Of a stretch of 64,000 bases of DNA, positions 12,382 to 22,744 are shown one piece after another. Each line of letters opens with the position of its first letter. The stretch's first letter is position 1. The notes below the pieces were generated by a model that worked only from the letters and a program-made list of their open reading frames with translations, did not search any database and was not told the DNA's origin. The DNA lies in contig NC_052399.1 in NCBI RefSeq assembly GCF_009389715.1, positions 3,922,938 through 3,986,937 on the forward strand, given 5' to 3'. The stretch comes from Phoenix dactylifera. Taxonomy: Eukaryota; Streptophyta; Magnoliopsida; Arecales; Arecaceae. The position numbers and the translations under genes were made by a program.

Positions 12382-12604
12382 GAGCTGGGAGTCTACTCTT
12401 CAAACTTTCAAAGTCTTAGATATTTGCTGGGAAGGAAATCTCATGCGGCTGATTGGGCAGACGCTAAATCATTTGAAGGTGATTATTTACTTCAGAAAGT
12501 TGAGTTGCTGCATCCAGATTTTGCTGGGATTTTGGCTGCTGATACAGCTGCTACGACCTTCATCAGGCCTGCTTAACGGGTTGCTGTCACAATTGAAGTG
12601 CAGG
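12382..12604 (+). pseudogene. unidentified coding-like exon with one in-frame stop
   Basis: A block bounded by an AG at about 12380 and a CAG/gtacta donor at about 12604 reads LGVYSSNFQSLRYLLGRK, then SHAADWADAKSFEGDYLLQK, then VELLHPDFAGILAADTAATT, then FIRPA, stop, RVAVTIEVQ. The low-gap, balanced composition looks like genuine protein sequence. I do not recognise the family. The stop after FIRPA and the absence of neighbouring exons suggest a relic. Confidence 0.35.
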
Positions 12605-12884
12605 TACTATTGTGGCCTTTAACTTCTATCTTCTTCTATCTATTGTATGTGTTCTTTAGTCGCAGGCTGTTGTCGTGCATCCTTCTGTTGGATGTACCAA
12701 AAAAAAGCCCAAAGTAGATGTGATGTGGCCATCCATTGTTCTTGCTGGGTGGATCACAAGTGCTTAACACAATTGTCATGCTTTAAACATAACATGTGGA
12801 TCTCTGGTGCTACCATGGCTTTAAACATGAGGATCTCTGGTGTCATTAGCTGTACAGGGAGTGCTGGGAACCGTTGCTGCGGGC

Positions 12885-13080
12885 TTTAGGCTCCAAAACT
12901 AAATGGTGGATGGAGTCGAACGAAGCATTGGTGAAGAGGGATGGTAAAGGGAAGGTGGTGTTTGAGAGTGTGAATGAAGGGGAGGAATGAGATGAGAGAA
13001 GAAAGCGGGCTGACAAATTAAGGAAGAAAGCACAAAGAGGCTATGGAAGTCGAATGGGCGAGAGTAGTACTAGGATGGTT
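12885..13080 (+). pseudogene. UGT73 C-terminal fragment, inverted relative to its partner
   Basis: The plus-strand frame reads KWWMESNEALVKRDG, then NEGEE, a stop, and DERRKRADKLRKKAQRG. This matches the C-terminal block of UGT-A and UGT-B (TRWGVENNEVLVKRDD ... ERRKRVREMGEKARKAM). It lies directly beside an N-terminal/middle UGT fragment on the other strand, so a UGT copy has been broken and partly inverted. Confidence 0.65.
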
Positions 13081-13082
13081 AC

Positions 13083-13480
13083 TCCGTGGGAAGTCCAAAC
13101 CTTCTTGCCTGTAGCCTTTTGGCAGCACTCAATGTACAAAGCCTCCAAGTCATCAAAACTGGTTACTTGCCACCACTCCGCCTGATCTCGACTCCCGCAT
13201 CTTCTGCTCTGGAAATTTCAACAGGTCTGATCCACCAAAGTTCCTAGTAATTGGTCCTTACTTATTTCAAGCCAATGGGGAAATTCAGGCATGACAGAGC
13301 TCTTTCATGCCATCGGTTATGGTCTCGATTGATTCGAGAAGCATTGAGGGGTGTGGTAGGAAGCTAACAACAGCATCATGGTTTGCCAAGGGACACGCCA
13401 TGCCTATCATAGGGATTATGTGGCCTTGGGCCATTAGCGGAAGGAGGTATTGGACCCTTCGTGTCGTTATTGGGTGCTTG
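13083..13480 (-). pseudogene. UGT73 N-terminal and middle fragment
   Basis: The minus strand reads LLPLMAQGHIIPMIGMA and ESIETITDGMKELCHA, matching UGT-A residues about 25-75 including the catalytic His motif. It then jumps to MPEFPHWLEIS and FDDLEALYIECCQKATGKKV (UGT-A residues about 190-255). The region between, with the catalytic Asp, and the PSPG box are missing. This is an old, heavily decayed copy at the left edge of the cluster. Confidence 0.75.
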
Positions 13481-13515
13481 AATGGTCGAGTGGAGATGGG
13501 ATTGGCTGTTTGATT

Positions 13516-13577
13516 CCTAGTGAAATCTCTGCTGCAGGCACTTGCGCCTAGTGAAATCTCTGCTGCAGGCACTTGCG
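13516..13577. repeat. perfect 31-bp tandem duplication
   Basis: Two adjacent copies of a 31-bp unit start CCTAGTGAAATCTCTGC and end GCAGGCACTTGCG, with a period of 31. It is a recent local duplication beside the UGT fragment. Confidence 0.85.
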
Positions 13578-14050
13578 GATGGTTACAGGTGTTTGGAAAA
13601 ATTTAGAATTGGAATTCGACTCAGTGGTTCCTGGTTTGATTCAGAAGCGCCATGTTCTATGTTGTGTTTCTTTCGAAAAATGGACTGCAAGCAAAATAGA
13701 GGAGTGCTGCTCGGCTCAATGCAAAAAAGTAAAGGGTGCTCCTCTATTTCAGCTTGGAGAATGGGATTTTAATGGAAGGTACAAGTTTTGTTGGCCAGCT
13801 GAAATCCAAATTCAAAGCTGATGGCAAGTGTTCTGTTTAAAATTGGTTTCTTCTCAACTTGCTGTCTCGATGTTTTCTGGATTAGCCTGCTTTCACCATA
13901 GCTGGGTGCTGAGATTTTGTTCTCTTCTCTTCAATTTTGTTGTCTCATCATACTTTGTATTTGTATCACATTGTAAATAGTTACAATTCACTTGCATAAA
14001 AGCTAGGTGACTCTTCCCAGCCTCCCTTTTCATCAAAAAAAAAAGAAAAA
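13573..14050 (+). other. unrecognised open frame followed by a LINE-like 3' tail
   Basis: An 82-codon plus-strand frame (13573-13821; FEKWTASKIEECCSAQCKKV, KGAPLFQLGEWDFNGRYKF) looks protein-like but is not recognised. Next comes sequence resembling the 3' end of a plant L1-type LINE (TTGTAAATAG, CTAGGTGACTCTTCCCAG), closing with CATCAAAAAAAAAAG at about 14030-14045. The element body and target-site duplication were not identified. Confidence 0.35.
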
Positions 14051-14197
14051 AAAGAGTGGAGATGTGAATGAATAAATGAAGCAGAAGAATAAGTAACTCC
14101 AAGGAGAGATGACACACAAAGAGAAGAACATTGGATTGAGAGCAAGGAATTCGGAAAAGGCTCATGCAAGTCACAGAAAAATCTCACTTCCACTTAT

Positions 14198-15070
14198 TAT
14201 GCGACTCTAAAAATTAGTCCATCTATCTGCATATATGTATGTGCCTGTCTATGTGTATATGCATGATGTATATAAAGATATATGTATGTGTGGATGGATT
14301 GGGTGATTGTCTTTAGAAAACCTGCTAAACGTCAGCCCCCTAATCTTGACTATAGATAATGTTTTGCTGTGGCAATCGGTGATTGGTAGAGCAGTTCCCT
14401 TTGCAACAATCCCTGACTTCCATGATTAAGTCTGACCAGGGATGCGAGAGGTGATTAGAGCGGTGATACTTTTGTCGTTAGGAAATGAAGGCATACGTAT
14501 GGCGTGACGAAGGCAGCTAGGCGGCGATCGTTATCCCAGTGAATTTGACATTCAATTCCGTCCATGTCGACGGCTCTCGGCGTTTGGTCAGGTTCGGTGG
14601 CGGAGTGGGTGCATGATTCTTACCGCCACACAATTCGCATGCAATTTTGTACCAAAAAACAATCGCATGAAATTACGTTAAAAAAAAAAACTTTTCTATT
14701 TTAAAGGTTGAGATTCGACCATCGAGGTAGATAATGATGCAAGTATTGTTCTCATCGAGTCTAAAAAAAAAGATTCTATTTGATCCATGCGGCGACGAGT
14801 CAACTATCTAGATTCACAAGCTGGAAAAACAAATCATTTATGTGAATGATCCAAATGATCGGTTCATGTAGTTTCTCTCATGACGTGCTATGCTGTTGGG
14901 AAGAGAGACGAGAGAACGAGGGGGTTGGATTTGCATCTGTCCCATGTTGGCCATTTCAAGCTCAGCACAAATGATGAAATGAAGATATTGCATTATTTTC
15001 AGAGATGTGCAAGTTGCAATCCAACAGTTCACATTAAAAAAGAAGCATGGAATCATTCTTTCATTGGAAA
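14198..15070. repeat. cluster spacer block S1, copy 1 (3' flank of UGT-A)
   Basis: This block begins TTATGCGACTCTAAAAATTAG and includes AGGTGATTAGAGCGGTGAT, CGATCGTTATCC and GTGCATGATTCTTACC. It reappears at about 20898-21585 beside UGT-B and, split by two insertions, at 25455-27903 beside UGT-C. It defines the tandem duplication unit and serves as the reference for empty insertion sites. Confidence 0.85.
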
Positions 15071-15200
15071 GATGGTATTCAGTTTAGATAGAAAAACCAA
15101 AATGGAAAAACTAAAAGACAAAACGTCAAAAAATGGTACAAAATCACAGCTCCCAGATCTGAACAAATATAAAACTAATCCTCTCCTGAGCCCTCTCTTT

Positions 15201-16706
15201 CTATGCTGGTGCGAGCATGTCAGCCTTGACCTGTTTGATGAGGAGAGTCAGGTTCTCGTAAGATGAGCCTCCTTCTTCCATCGCCTTCCTAGCCTTCTCC
15301 CCCATTTCCCTAACCCTCTTCCTTCTCTCCAACCCATCCTCCCCTTCATCCATCAATGCACTCACTGCCTTCTGTACATCGTCCCTCTTTACTAATACTT
15401 CATTGTTCTCGACCCCCCATCTTGTCATCTTCTTAACCCCTACTGCAACTCCAATTTTCAGCACCTCCACCATCAGTTTCTCATTTAGAAACTGCTCTGC
15501 AAAGTGGGGCCATGTTATCATTGGCACACCTGCCGTCACCCCCTCCAGCGTTGAGTTCCATCCGCAGTGCGTCATGAACCCTCCGATCGCCGGATGTGAA
15601 AGGATCATCACCTGCGGTGCCCAGCCTCTAATGATAAGACCCCTCGATCTCACCCGCTCCTCAAACCCCTCCGATAGCCATTTCTCCACCTCCGGAGACT
15701 TATCTCCAGCTTTTATCACCCAAATAAAAGGACGGTTCGAGGCCTCCAAGCCCAATCCGATCTCAACAAGCTGTGGAGGAATAGGGCTGGCAATGCTTCC
15801 AAAACTCACATAGATCACAGAGTTTGGCTTCATGGAATCAAGCCAGCGCAAACAATGGTTACCATCGATCGAGGCTAGGTTCCCCCTTGCAGACATATCC
15901 GCAGCATCTTTATTGCAGAGCGACATCGGTCCAATCGTCCAAACCTTCTTCCCTATGGCCTTTTGGTAGCTCTCGCTGTACAAAGCTTCCAAGTCATCGA
16001 AGGTGTTCAATATCGTGCCATCGAACCTTCGCAGGTCCTCCTTCAGCTCCTCCAAAAATTTGTCCATGCCTCGCCCGCCCATGTTTCCGGGTAATTGGCC
16101 CCTTGTTAACTCTAGATGATGGGGAAATCCAGGCACGACGACGACTTCCACCTCATCGGATATGTTTTTGTGCAATTCATTGGTGAGGATGATGTGCCTG
16201 CAGAGGAGAGAGAAGCCACCGAAGCCATTGAATGCGAATCTTGGGATGCGAAACTCTCGAGCGACATCTCCGGTCCAAGTGTGCCAGACATCAGAGATGA
16301 TGCAGCTTGGGCGCAGCTTTTGCTCTTTGAGGTGCAATATTAGCGGCTCTCGGAGCAAAGCACATGCATCCAAGAAGCTCCTGAGATGACCGTTGGAAGG
16401 CAAGGTGTCGATGTTCTCGCACCCCTCGGGCAAGCCTACTGCACTGCACGGGAATGGGAGAGATACAAATTGTATCGGAAGTTGCGATGCCTTCACACGG
16501 TCGATGACGGTCTTGATTCGAGCAGCATTGAGGGGCGTGGTGATGACACTGACATGGATACCTCGATTGGCAAGCAGGCGAGCCATGTCGACCATGGGGA
16601 TCGTGTGGCCTTGGGCCATCAGCGGAACCAGCACGAAGTGAAGCTTTGGGTCATCTCGACTGTTTATCACAATTTGGTTGGTCATGCTGGGATTTTGGTG
16701 ACCCAA
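15201..16706 (-). CDS. UGT-A, UDP-glycosyltransferase, UGT73 type
   Basis: An intact intronless 501-residue family 1 (GT1) glycosyltransferase of the usual UGT73 length. It transfers a sugar, most likely glucose, from a UDP-sugar to a small hydrophobic acceptor in the cytosol. The catalytic His34 lies in MAQGHTIPM, the activating Asp139 in SCIISDVWH, and the PSPG box spans Trp362 to Gln405 (44 residues) with HCGWNS at 380-385 and final Gln405, which favours UDP-glucose. There is no signal peptide or membrane anchor. Met8 (codon at 16685-16683) aligns with the start of UGT-B, whose DNA lacks the upstream ATG, so translation may really start there and give 494 residues. UGT-B is a close paralogue on the same strand 7.5 kb to the right. 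A TATA box and repeated TGAC motifs lie upstream. The acceptor cannot be predicted. Confidence 0.93.
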   Translation of the reverse strand: MGHQNPSMTNQIVINSRDDPKLHFVLVPLMAQGHTIPMVDMARLLANRGIHVSVITTPLNAARIKTVIDRVKASQLPIQFVSLPFPCSAVGLPEGCENIDTLPSNGHLRSFLDACALLREPLILHLKEQKLRPSCIISDVWHTWTGDVAREFRIPRFAFNGFGGFSLLCRHIILTNELHKNISDEVEVVVVPGFPHHLELTRGQLPGNMGGRGMDKFLEELKEDLRRFDGTILNTFDDLEALYSESYQKAIGKKVWTIGPMSLCNKDAADMSARGNLASIDGNHCLRWLDSMKPNSVIYVSFGSIASPIPPQLVEIGLGLEASNRPFIWVIKAGDKSPEVEKWLSEGFEERVRSRGLIIRGWAPQVMILSHPAIGGFMTHCGWNSTLEGVTAGVPMITWPHFAEQFLNEKLMVEVLKIGVAVGVKKMTRWGVENNEVLVKRDDVQKAVSALMDEGEDGLERRKRVREMGEKARKAMEEGGSSYENLTLLIKQVKADMLAPA

Positions 16707-16875
16707 TGAATTGAATCAGAAACAGGAGAATAGGTCCGTCACAGGTTAGCAGGGGAGAAACACAAACGAGGAGGAGGTCACGGTGGAATTGTGGGCAGGG
16801 AATGGGTAAAAGGATCTCAATGCAGAACGTTCCAAGTTCCAGTGGTTATGTAAATCTGTGGATCCGACCATCTCC

Positions 16876-16884
16876 ATATTTATA
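16876..16884 (-). promoter_or_regulatory. TATA box of UGT-A
   Basis: TATAAATAT on the minus strand lies about 170 bp upstream of the first ATG. It is preserved at the same place upstream of UGT-B and UGT-C. Confidence 0.65.
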
Positions 16885-16914
16885 CTCGTAGCCGGGAGCG
16901 AGAATAACTTGACA

Positions 16915-17085
16915 ATGCACATAATGGATGACATAAGTCCCGACATCATCTCATTCAACCCTTTGGAAAAAATAAAAAAACATCATCACATTGAAGCTTC
17001 GTATGTCAACATAATGGATGACATATGACCGCTCATCATGTCCCAACATAATGGATGACGTGATGTCATGCATGGCGGGATGCAT
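16915..17085 (-). promoter_or_regulatory. repeated CATAATGGATGAC motif block with TGACGTGATGTCA
   Basis: Three copies of (C)ATAATGGATGAC lie 35-190 bp upstream of the TATA box (starts about 16920, 17010 and 17047). The last runs into TGACGTGATGTCA at 17056-17068, then CATGCATGGCGGG. TGACG/TGACGTG cores are known binding sites of plant bZIP (TGA-type) factors. The block is kept upstream of UGT-B and UGT-C. A regulatory role is inferred. Confidence 0.5.
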
Positions 17086-17089
17086 GTGG

Positions 17090-17924
17090 CGGCTGGCGTG
17101 TTTCTTCAGCAGACTCCGATTGTATCTTTCGGACAAAATGATAATTAATCTTCTTTTCACAATATCCCTCGTTGGTTTGCGTCTCGCATTTAATTATTCA
17201 AGACACTCCTAAACCTTCATTCATCTATCAGGATAGATCTCGCAGCTGCAACTATTCAATAGCAGATTCAGAAAAATGAATTGATCGGATCTTTCACATA
17301 AAAAATAAAAGAGTTAGATCTTTTGTATGAAAGAAAGATTCATTTTTCTTTGCACGTATACTATTAGAGATGTGCAAGCAAATGAATGAATGCAGTTCAG
17401 TTTATTTTGAGATCTATGTGAAGCATGATCCAATAATTAACATCGCAAGAGAACGTCAACCATTGTTTGGCGCCAAAGATACAACCCAAGCCCGCCTTTC
17501 TTGACCATAAAAAGTTCTAGCTAAAGCTAGCTAATTGGTTTTGTTGACTGCTCGGCTGTCTCTCGGCGTTGAACCATCCCGGCCGGCAGTGGGTGCTTTT
17601 TATTTTTGCTCTATTTTCTTGGCTGCCAAGGCAAGCACAAGTACATGATCTGCATGTGAATGGTCCATGCGGGCCTTACACATAGCCAGTTGAGAGATCC
17701 TCACCAGGTTAGCTTTATTGTTGTCCCATAATTAAGATGTCTTGGAAATGAGTGCATGGCTATTTCGATGGACAACATCTTGCATGGAAAAGATGTCTTA
17801 GCAGCACAAATTGCTGTCATATTCTCGTTGCTACTTTCTATTTCCTCCAAACGAAAGTTCCATTCACAGGTGCATTTATTGCCAAGTTTCAGACTAATAA
17901 ACCTACGTGGCATTCTTTTTATTA
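17090..17924. other. intergenic, no gene recognised
   Basis: This spacer is upstream of UGT-A. No recognised coding sequence; short minus-strand frames (17701-17913) have no known motif. Confidence 0.5.
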
Positions 17925-18122
17925 GTTAATATAAAACTGTAGCAGTCTCTTCCATCCAATTTCGTGATATATTTGTGATAGATGACACTTACTTGAGAGA
18001 TCCAAGTTGATCCTGCTACTTTTCAGACTGAGCGGCTCATATGACTCACAAAGATTGTAATGCTTGTCAGGGACTCACAGCCTAAAATGCTCTGAGTTAT
18101 TGGGAGAACAAAACTTGGCTTA
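17925..18122. repeat. cluster spacer block S2, left half (copy 1)
   Basis: This stretch (AACTGTAGCAGTCTCTTCC through GAGAACAAAACTTGGCTTA) matches 37338-37545 closely. It is interrupted by the solo LTR at 18123 and resumes at 20260. Confidence 0.85.
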
Positions 18123-20111
18123 TGTCACGCCCCGAACCCGAGGCCTGGGGCGCGAGCAGACGCCGCGCACCTGCAGGGCGGACCCCGCAGGCATGCAAGG
18201 CAGATAATTTAGATCCAACATCAATAGCTAAATAAAGATAAATTCCAACTTTCAATTCAAATGTCCATATATACATAAGTCAAAGGAAAGTCCATATCTA
18301 CTAGCTAATTACATCATGATCACTCTATCCCGTAATCCCCATAATCATATGTCATCACCTGCAAAAATGTAAATAGTAGGAGTGAGCTAACAGCTCAGTA
18401 GGCAACATCATGCAATAAAGTCGTCATATAACATGTCGTGATGCATATAAAAAGCAACTAAACTCATGAATCCAAAATCCACATGATAATCCGTAAACCC
18501 GATCTGAGACTCAAAATAACTCAACCGCATGACTACAGCCACATCACCCAGTGGCATGGTTACACCGAAGTGCCAATACAACTCTCCGAAAAGCCGCTCC
18601 ACTGAGCCAACGCACCACTGTGCCGCACCCCCTGGTGCCAAACTCACGCTCCACCGAGCCGCTCCGAAGAGCAAAACATACCCCTGTGCCGCCACTATTC
18701 TATCACCGGTGGTTGCGGTGTCGGAACTAGTTCCTCAGTACAAGTCGACTGGGCCAACGTATCATCCCATTGGCGGGGCCTAGACTATAGTCACGCGGAT
18801 TTTAAAAATCTATAAATCAACTTTCTATATCAAAGTCATAATCATACTCCCAACAGTAAAGCACATAACAATTTATGAAATTAAATATTTAATTCTAAAT
18901 CTAACACATAATGCCAATAATAAATCATAGCATCGACATGTGCAAGATACATGTTAAAATTCTACTTTAAAGTAATAGGTCACCTACCTGGGTTCGCTTA
19001 AAAATTCCTGCCACAGATATCACGAACCCCTGATTAAAACATAAACATTAATTATTTAATTAACTAAGAAACATAATTTAAACAATTTTTCAAACCCTTA
19101 AACTCCTAAGTTCATAGATCCAAGAATGGGCCCTTAAGATCAAACATAGACCCTAAGATCAGAATCCTTTAAACCCAAGTCAATTGTGACCCAAAACAGA
19201 TTAGACCCAATTGAACCAAATCGGATAACAGGTCCAGATCAGATTTCGGGCCCAACCCAAACCAGCCCACAGATCCAATCAGGCCCAACTCAACCCAAAA
19301 ACAGGTCCCTAGCCCAACCTAAACCAGGTCTGATTAGACCATAACAAAACCCATTCATGGAATAGGTGGAACCAGTTCACAATTTAAACCCGGTTCAAAG
19401 TCTGGTTCACCCTTAAGGCACGGATTTCAAAGCAAGGAAAAACTCAGACCGAATAAAGAAGAAAAAGAAAGAGAAGAAGAAGAAGGAAGAGAAGAAGAAG
19501 AAGAAGAAGAAGAAGAAGGAAGAGAAGAAGAAGAAGAAGAAGAAGAGGGAAAGGAAGAAGGGGGGGTGGCTGGTGGTTCCGGTCGGCCTTCGGCGGCCGA
19601 CCGTGGCCCTCGGCGGCGGCGCTCAGTCAACCGCCGCCGGCCACTCCACTGTCACGGCGACGGAAGGGAAGAAGAAGAGAAGAAGAGAAGAAGAGAAGAA
19701 GGAGAGAGAGAGAGAGAGAGAGGAAGAAAAGGGAGGAAAGAGAGGGAGACCGGGGCTGGAAGCCCGGCCCCCGTTCACCCACCTCCGGCCGAACCCGTTT
19801 CGGCCGGATTGACCCCGGCCGGCCACTGTCGGCCGGCCGAATCCCACAAAAAAAAATAAACTTCCCCGAAACAGGGGAAGTGAAACCGAATAATTTCCCC
19901 TCATTTCTCTCTCCTCAAATCCAAAAATAATAGTAACTATGTTGTCTTGCTCACCTCCGGTCGTCGACGAGTGGTTCCCTGGCGGCGATGGCGGCTCCGG
20001 CGATGACTACGGCTCCGGCGATCGTCTCAAGAAAAGGGAAAATGAGAGGAGGAAAGGATTCAACTCTCAAAGGGATGAGGGCTCCTCTGAGAGTTCACGA
20101 AGAGAGAGGGG

Positions 20112-20144
<33 letters not shown>

Positions 20145-20259
20145 GGATTTGCGGGGGATCCGCTGGCCGTTCGGCCGGCGTGGTCATCGTGGTCACCCCC
20201 ACGATGACCACGACTTCAGTTTGTTGGGCCCTAGGACGGGCCCAATTCAGGTCTTCATA
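18123..20259 (-). mobile_element. solo LTR, probably Ty3/gypsy, about 2.1 kb
   Basis: The insert begins TGTCACGCCCCGAACCCG (the minus-strand end ...GGGGCGTGACA is common in plant gypsy LTRs) and ends near ...GGTCTTCATA. It is flanked by 5-bp direct repeats GCTTA at 18118-18122 and 20260-20264. The same spacer at about 37530-37545 reads uninterrupted through GGCTTATAAATC, which is the empty site. GAA and GA simple repeats lie at about 19455-19560, 19690-19725 and 20115-20140. No internal coding domain is present, so it is a solo LTR fossil younger than the spacer duplication. Confidence 0.7.
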
Positions 20260-20604
20260 GCTTATAAATCTATGCGGCATATGCAGAAGTTTTATTTGAA
20301 TGAAAAGCTATACTGAAGCCGAGACAAAACCCAAAGCGGAGATTTAAGCCTGCCATCAATTACTGCCCACATCTCTAGATGCAAGCCCATCAACAGACAC
20401 TTGTGCATCTCAGAATGCACATGTGAATCTCAAAGGTGGGTGGACATGCATGTGTACAGAAGTCACCAATATATCTCGCGAAAAATGATACTATAAGGAA
20501 ATTCTTCTTTTTTTGAGATGGAATACTTTATAGAAATTCTAAGACATGGCGAATCCTGATTTCATAGGATAATGAACTCTAGCGTCCATCCGGCGAAGTT
20601 GGTA
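20260..20604. repeat. cluster spacer block S2, right half (copy 1)
   Basis: This continues the spacer after the LTR (TATAAATCTATGCGGCATAT ... AATGAACTCTAGCGTCC). Counterparts are at about 37546-37915, 24640-24845 and 28540-28700. It ends at the SOUL fragment. Confidence 0.8.
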
Positions 20605-20897
20605 TTATTTAGACAGGAATTTATAAGATCACAACAAGATGGACAGTGGTGATGAGAATTTATCTTCTACCATGGAAATCAGAGTTGGTCTTCCCAGGAA
20701 TCTCGATCATGGGCGGCAATCCCCAAAATCAGATGTTCTGTAGCCATGTGGTCAGCCTTATTTATAGCTGTAATTAAATACTATCATTATTCAGAACTAA
20801 AATGATAAGTTCCAAGATTGTATAGAATCTTTTTCTTTATTTTTAGGGTTTACTTTTTATTTTCTACCTATAGGATGTTTGGGATTCCATAATGAAA
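20605..20897 (+). pseudogene. SOUL/HBP5-like pseudogene fragment, copy 2 (exons 2-3)
   Basis: The block holds exon 2 (ITTRWTVVMRIYLLPWKSEL-like, ending FCSH) and the start of exon 3 (DVWDSI, then the same frame change as in the 7.7-11.3 kb copy). It stops abruptly at AAAATTATT, where spacer block S1 begins. It is a dead fragment carried along with the UGT unit. Confidence 0.75.
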
Positions 20898-21585
20898 ATT
20901 ATTATGCGACTCTAAAATTTAGTCCATCTATCTGCATATATGTATGTGCCTGGCTATGTATATATGCATGATGTATATTAAGATACATGTAGGTAATCCC
21001 TGACTTCCATGAAAAAGTCTGACCAGAGATGTGAGAGGTGATTGGAGCGGTGATACTTTTCTCTTTGAGAAATGAAGGCAAACGCATGGCGTGACGAAGG
21101 CAGACGTATAGCTTGACGAAGGGAGCAAGGTGGCGATCGTTATCCAATTGAATATGACATTGAATTCCGTCTACGGCGACGACTCTCGGTGTTTGGTCAG
21201 CTTCGGTGGCAGAGTGGGTGCATGATTCTTACCACCACCCAATTCGCATGCAATTTTGTACCAAAAAAAAAAAAAAACGCATAAAATTACGTTAAAAAAA
21301 AACTTTTTCTATTTTAATGGTTGAGATTCGACCATCGAAGGTGGAAAATGATGCAAGTATTGTTATTATCGAGTCTAAGAGTAACACTGTGACAGGAAAA
21401 GAATATTTAAAAAAAGATTCTATTTGATCCAGGTGCCGACTAGTCAACTATCTAGATCAACATAGCTGGAAAGACAAATCATTCACGTGAAACGAAAATA
21501 TTGCATTGATTTGAGAGTTGTGCAAGCTGCGACCCAACGGTCGCGTCAAAAAAAAATATCGAATCAATTCTTTCATAAGAGAGAT
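20898..21585. repeat. cluster spacer block S1, copy 2
   Basis: Collinear with 14198-15050 (TTATGCGACTCTAAAATTTAG, GCGATCGTTATCC, GTGCATGATTCTTACC). At 21283-21297 it carries the uninterrupted site (CGCATAAAATTACG) into which the 26.2-kb CACTA inserted in the next copy. Confidence 0.8.
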
Positions 21586-22399
21586 CCAACCAGAATCTGA
21601 ACGGTGGGAGTTGAAAAGTGAGCTAAAAGACCAAAAGATCCAGCACGCCATCCTCTTGTGAAAGCGGACGGCTCTGAACAAGTTTGGAGACACTCAATCC
21701 ATGGCCTAAACCATCTTGTACCGTAGAACTATACTGCCTATTAGATTTTTTTAACGTAAAAAGAAATTCCTTTGTGTTTTTCACTAGCCGCCGGAGCAAA
21801 ACGGACTACATCCATCCATGAATCACGTATGTAAGAAACTTGGTGAGACGTATTTAGAGATACCCGAAGTACTACTCGATATAAAAAAAACTATTTTCTG
21901 GAAATCGACATAGACGGCGAGAGAGAAAAACTTCTATGGATATAAGACTTGGATCCCATCTTTTGCAGAATGAAGGACATCGAGGCCAGGTTCATCAACT
22001 GCACAGATATCAAAGCACCGAATACAGATTCGTAGGCTGATAAAAATGGAGGAAGTAAATTCTTCTTTCGTATGAAAAATACAGTCTATGTCCGATATTG
22101 CTAGCTTTTATACCAATATTTTTTGTTTATTATTAAATATAATAACAAAAAAGAAGTCAGATATATATTTTCCACAAGGCAGCTTGACATAGGCTATTTT
22201 GTATATTGAATCTTATTTGGGGATCTAATTCCAAACTAGGTTAATTGAATGTTTTTGATGATTGTTACACATGAAAATAAATGAGACTATATATTATTTT
22301 GAGAAGCCCTTCAAAAGTGAGATGGAATGGAGTTGGAAACTCCATCTAAATTGGTTGCAGTGGAGTTGAGAGTGCCCAATCACAAGGGTTTGGGGCAAT

Positions 22400-22465
<66 letters not shown>

Positions 22466-22608
22466 CATATACACACACATATATATACATATACATACGC
22501 GCGTATACAAGTGCATGTATTTATCCATGCATGCACCATGATGCTCTCATTATATTAATAAAACCAATATTAATGCGTGAGGAATATCCGCTCATCATTC
22601 TTTGTTGT
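21586..22608. other. about 1 kb of extra DNA in the UGT-B 3' spacer
   Basis: In the UGT-A copy the spacer passes directly from CATTCTTTCATTGGAAAG to ATGGTATTCAG. In the UGT-B copy about 1 kb lies between the matching sequences, with CATTCTTT-like sequence at both edges. It contains a (CT)n(AT)n microsatellite and no coding domain. Insertion in this copy is more likely than deletion in the other, but the class is unknown. Confidence 0.45.
22402..22500. repeat. (CT)n(AT)n(AC)n compound microsatellite
   Basis: About 38 bp of CT repeats, then about 24 bp of AT repeats, then ATAC/ACAC repeats. Open frames over it are low-complexity artefacts. Confidence 0.95.
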
Positions 22609-22744
22609 AACAATGATGGTATTCAGTTTAGATAGAAAAATCAAAATAGAAAAATTAAAAGACAAAACGTCAAAAAATGGTACAAAATCACAGCTCCCAG
22701 ATCTGAACAAACATAAAAGTAATCCTCTCCTGAGTCCTCTCTTT

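Noticed and set aside
19427-20316. Ser-, Arg/Glu- and Glu-rich frames over GAA and GA repeats
   Set aside because: They are simple-sequence artefacts inside the solo LTR.
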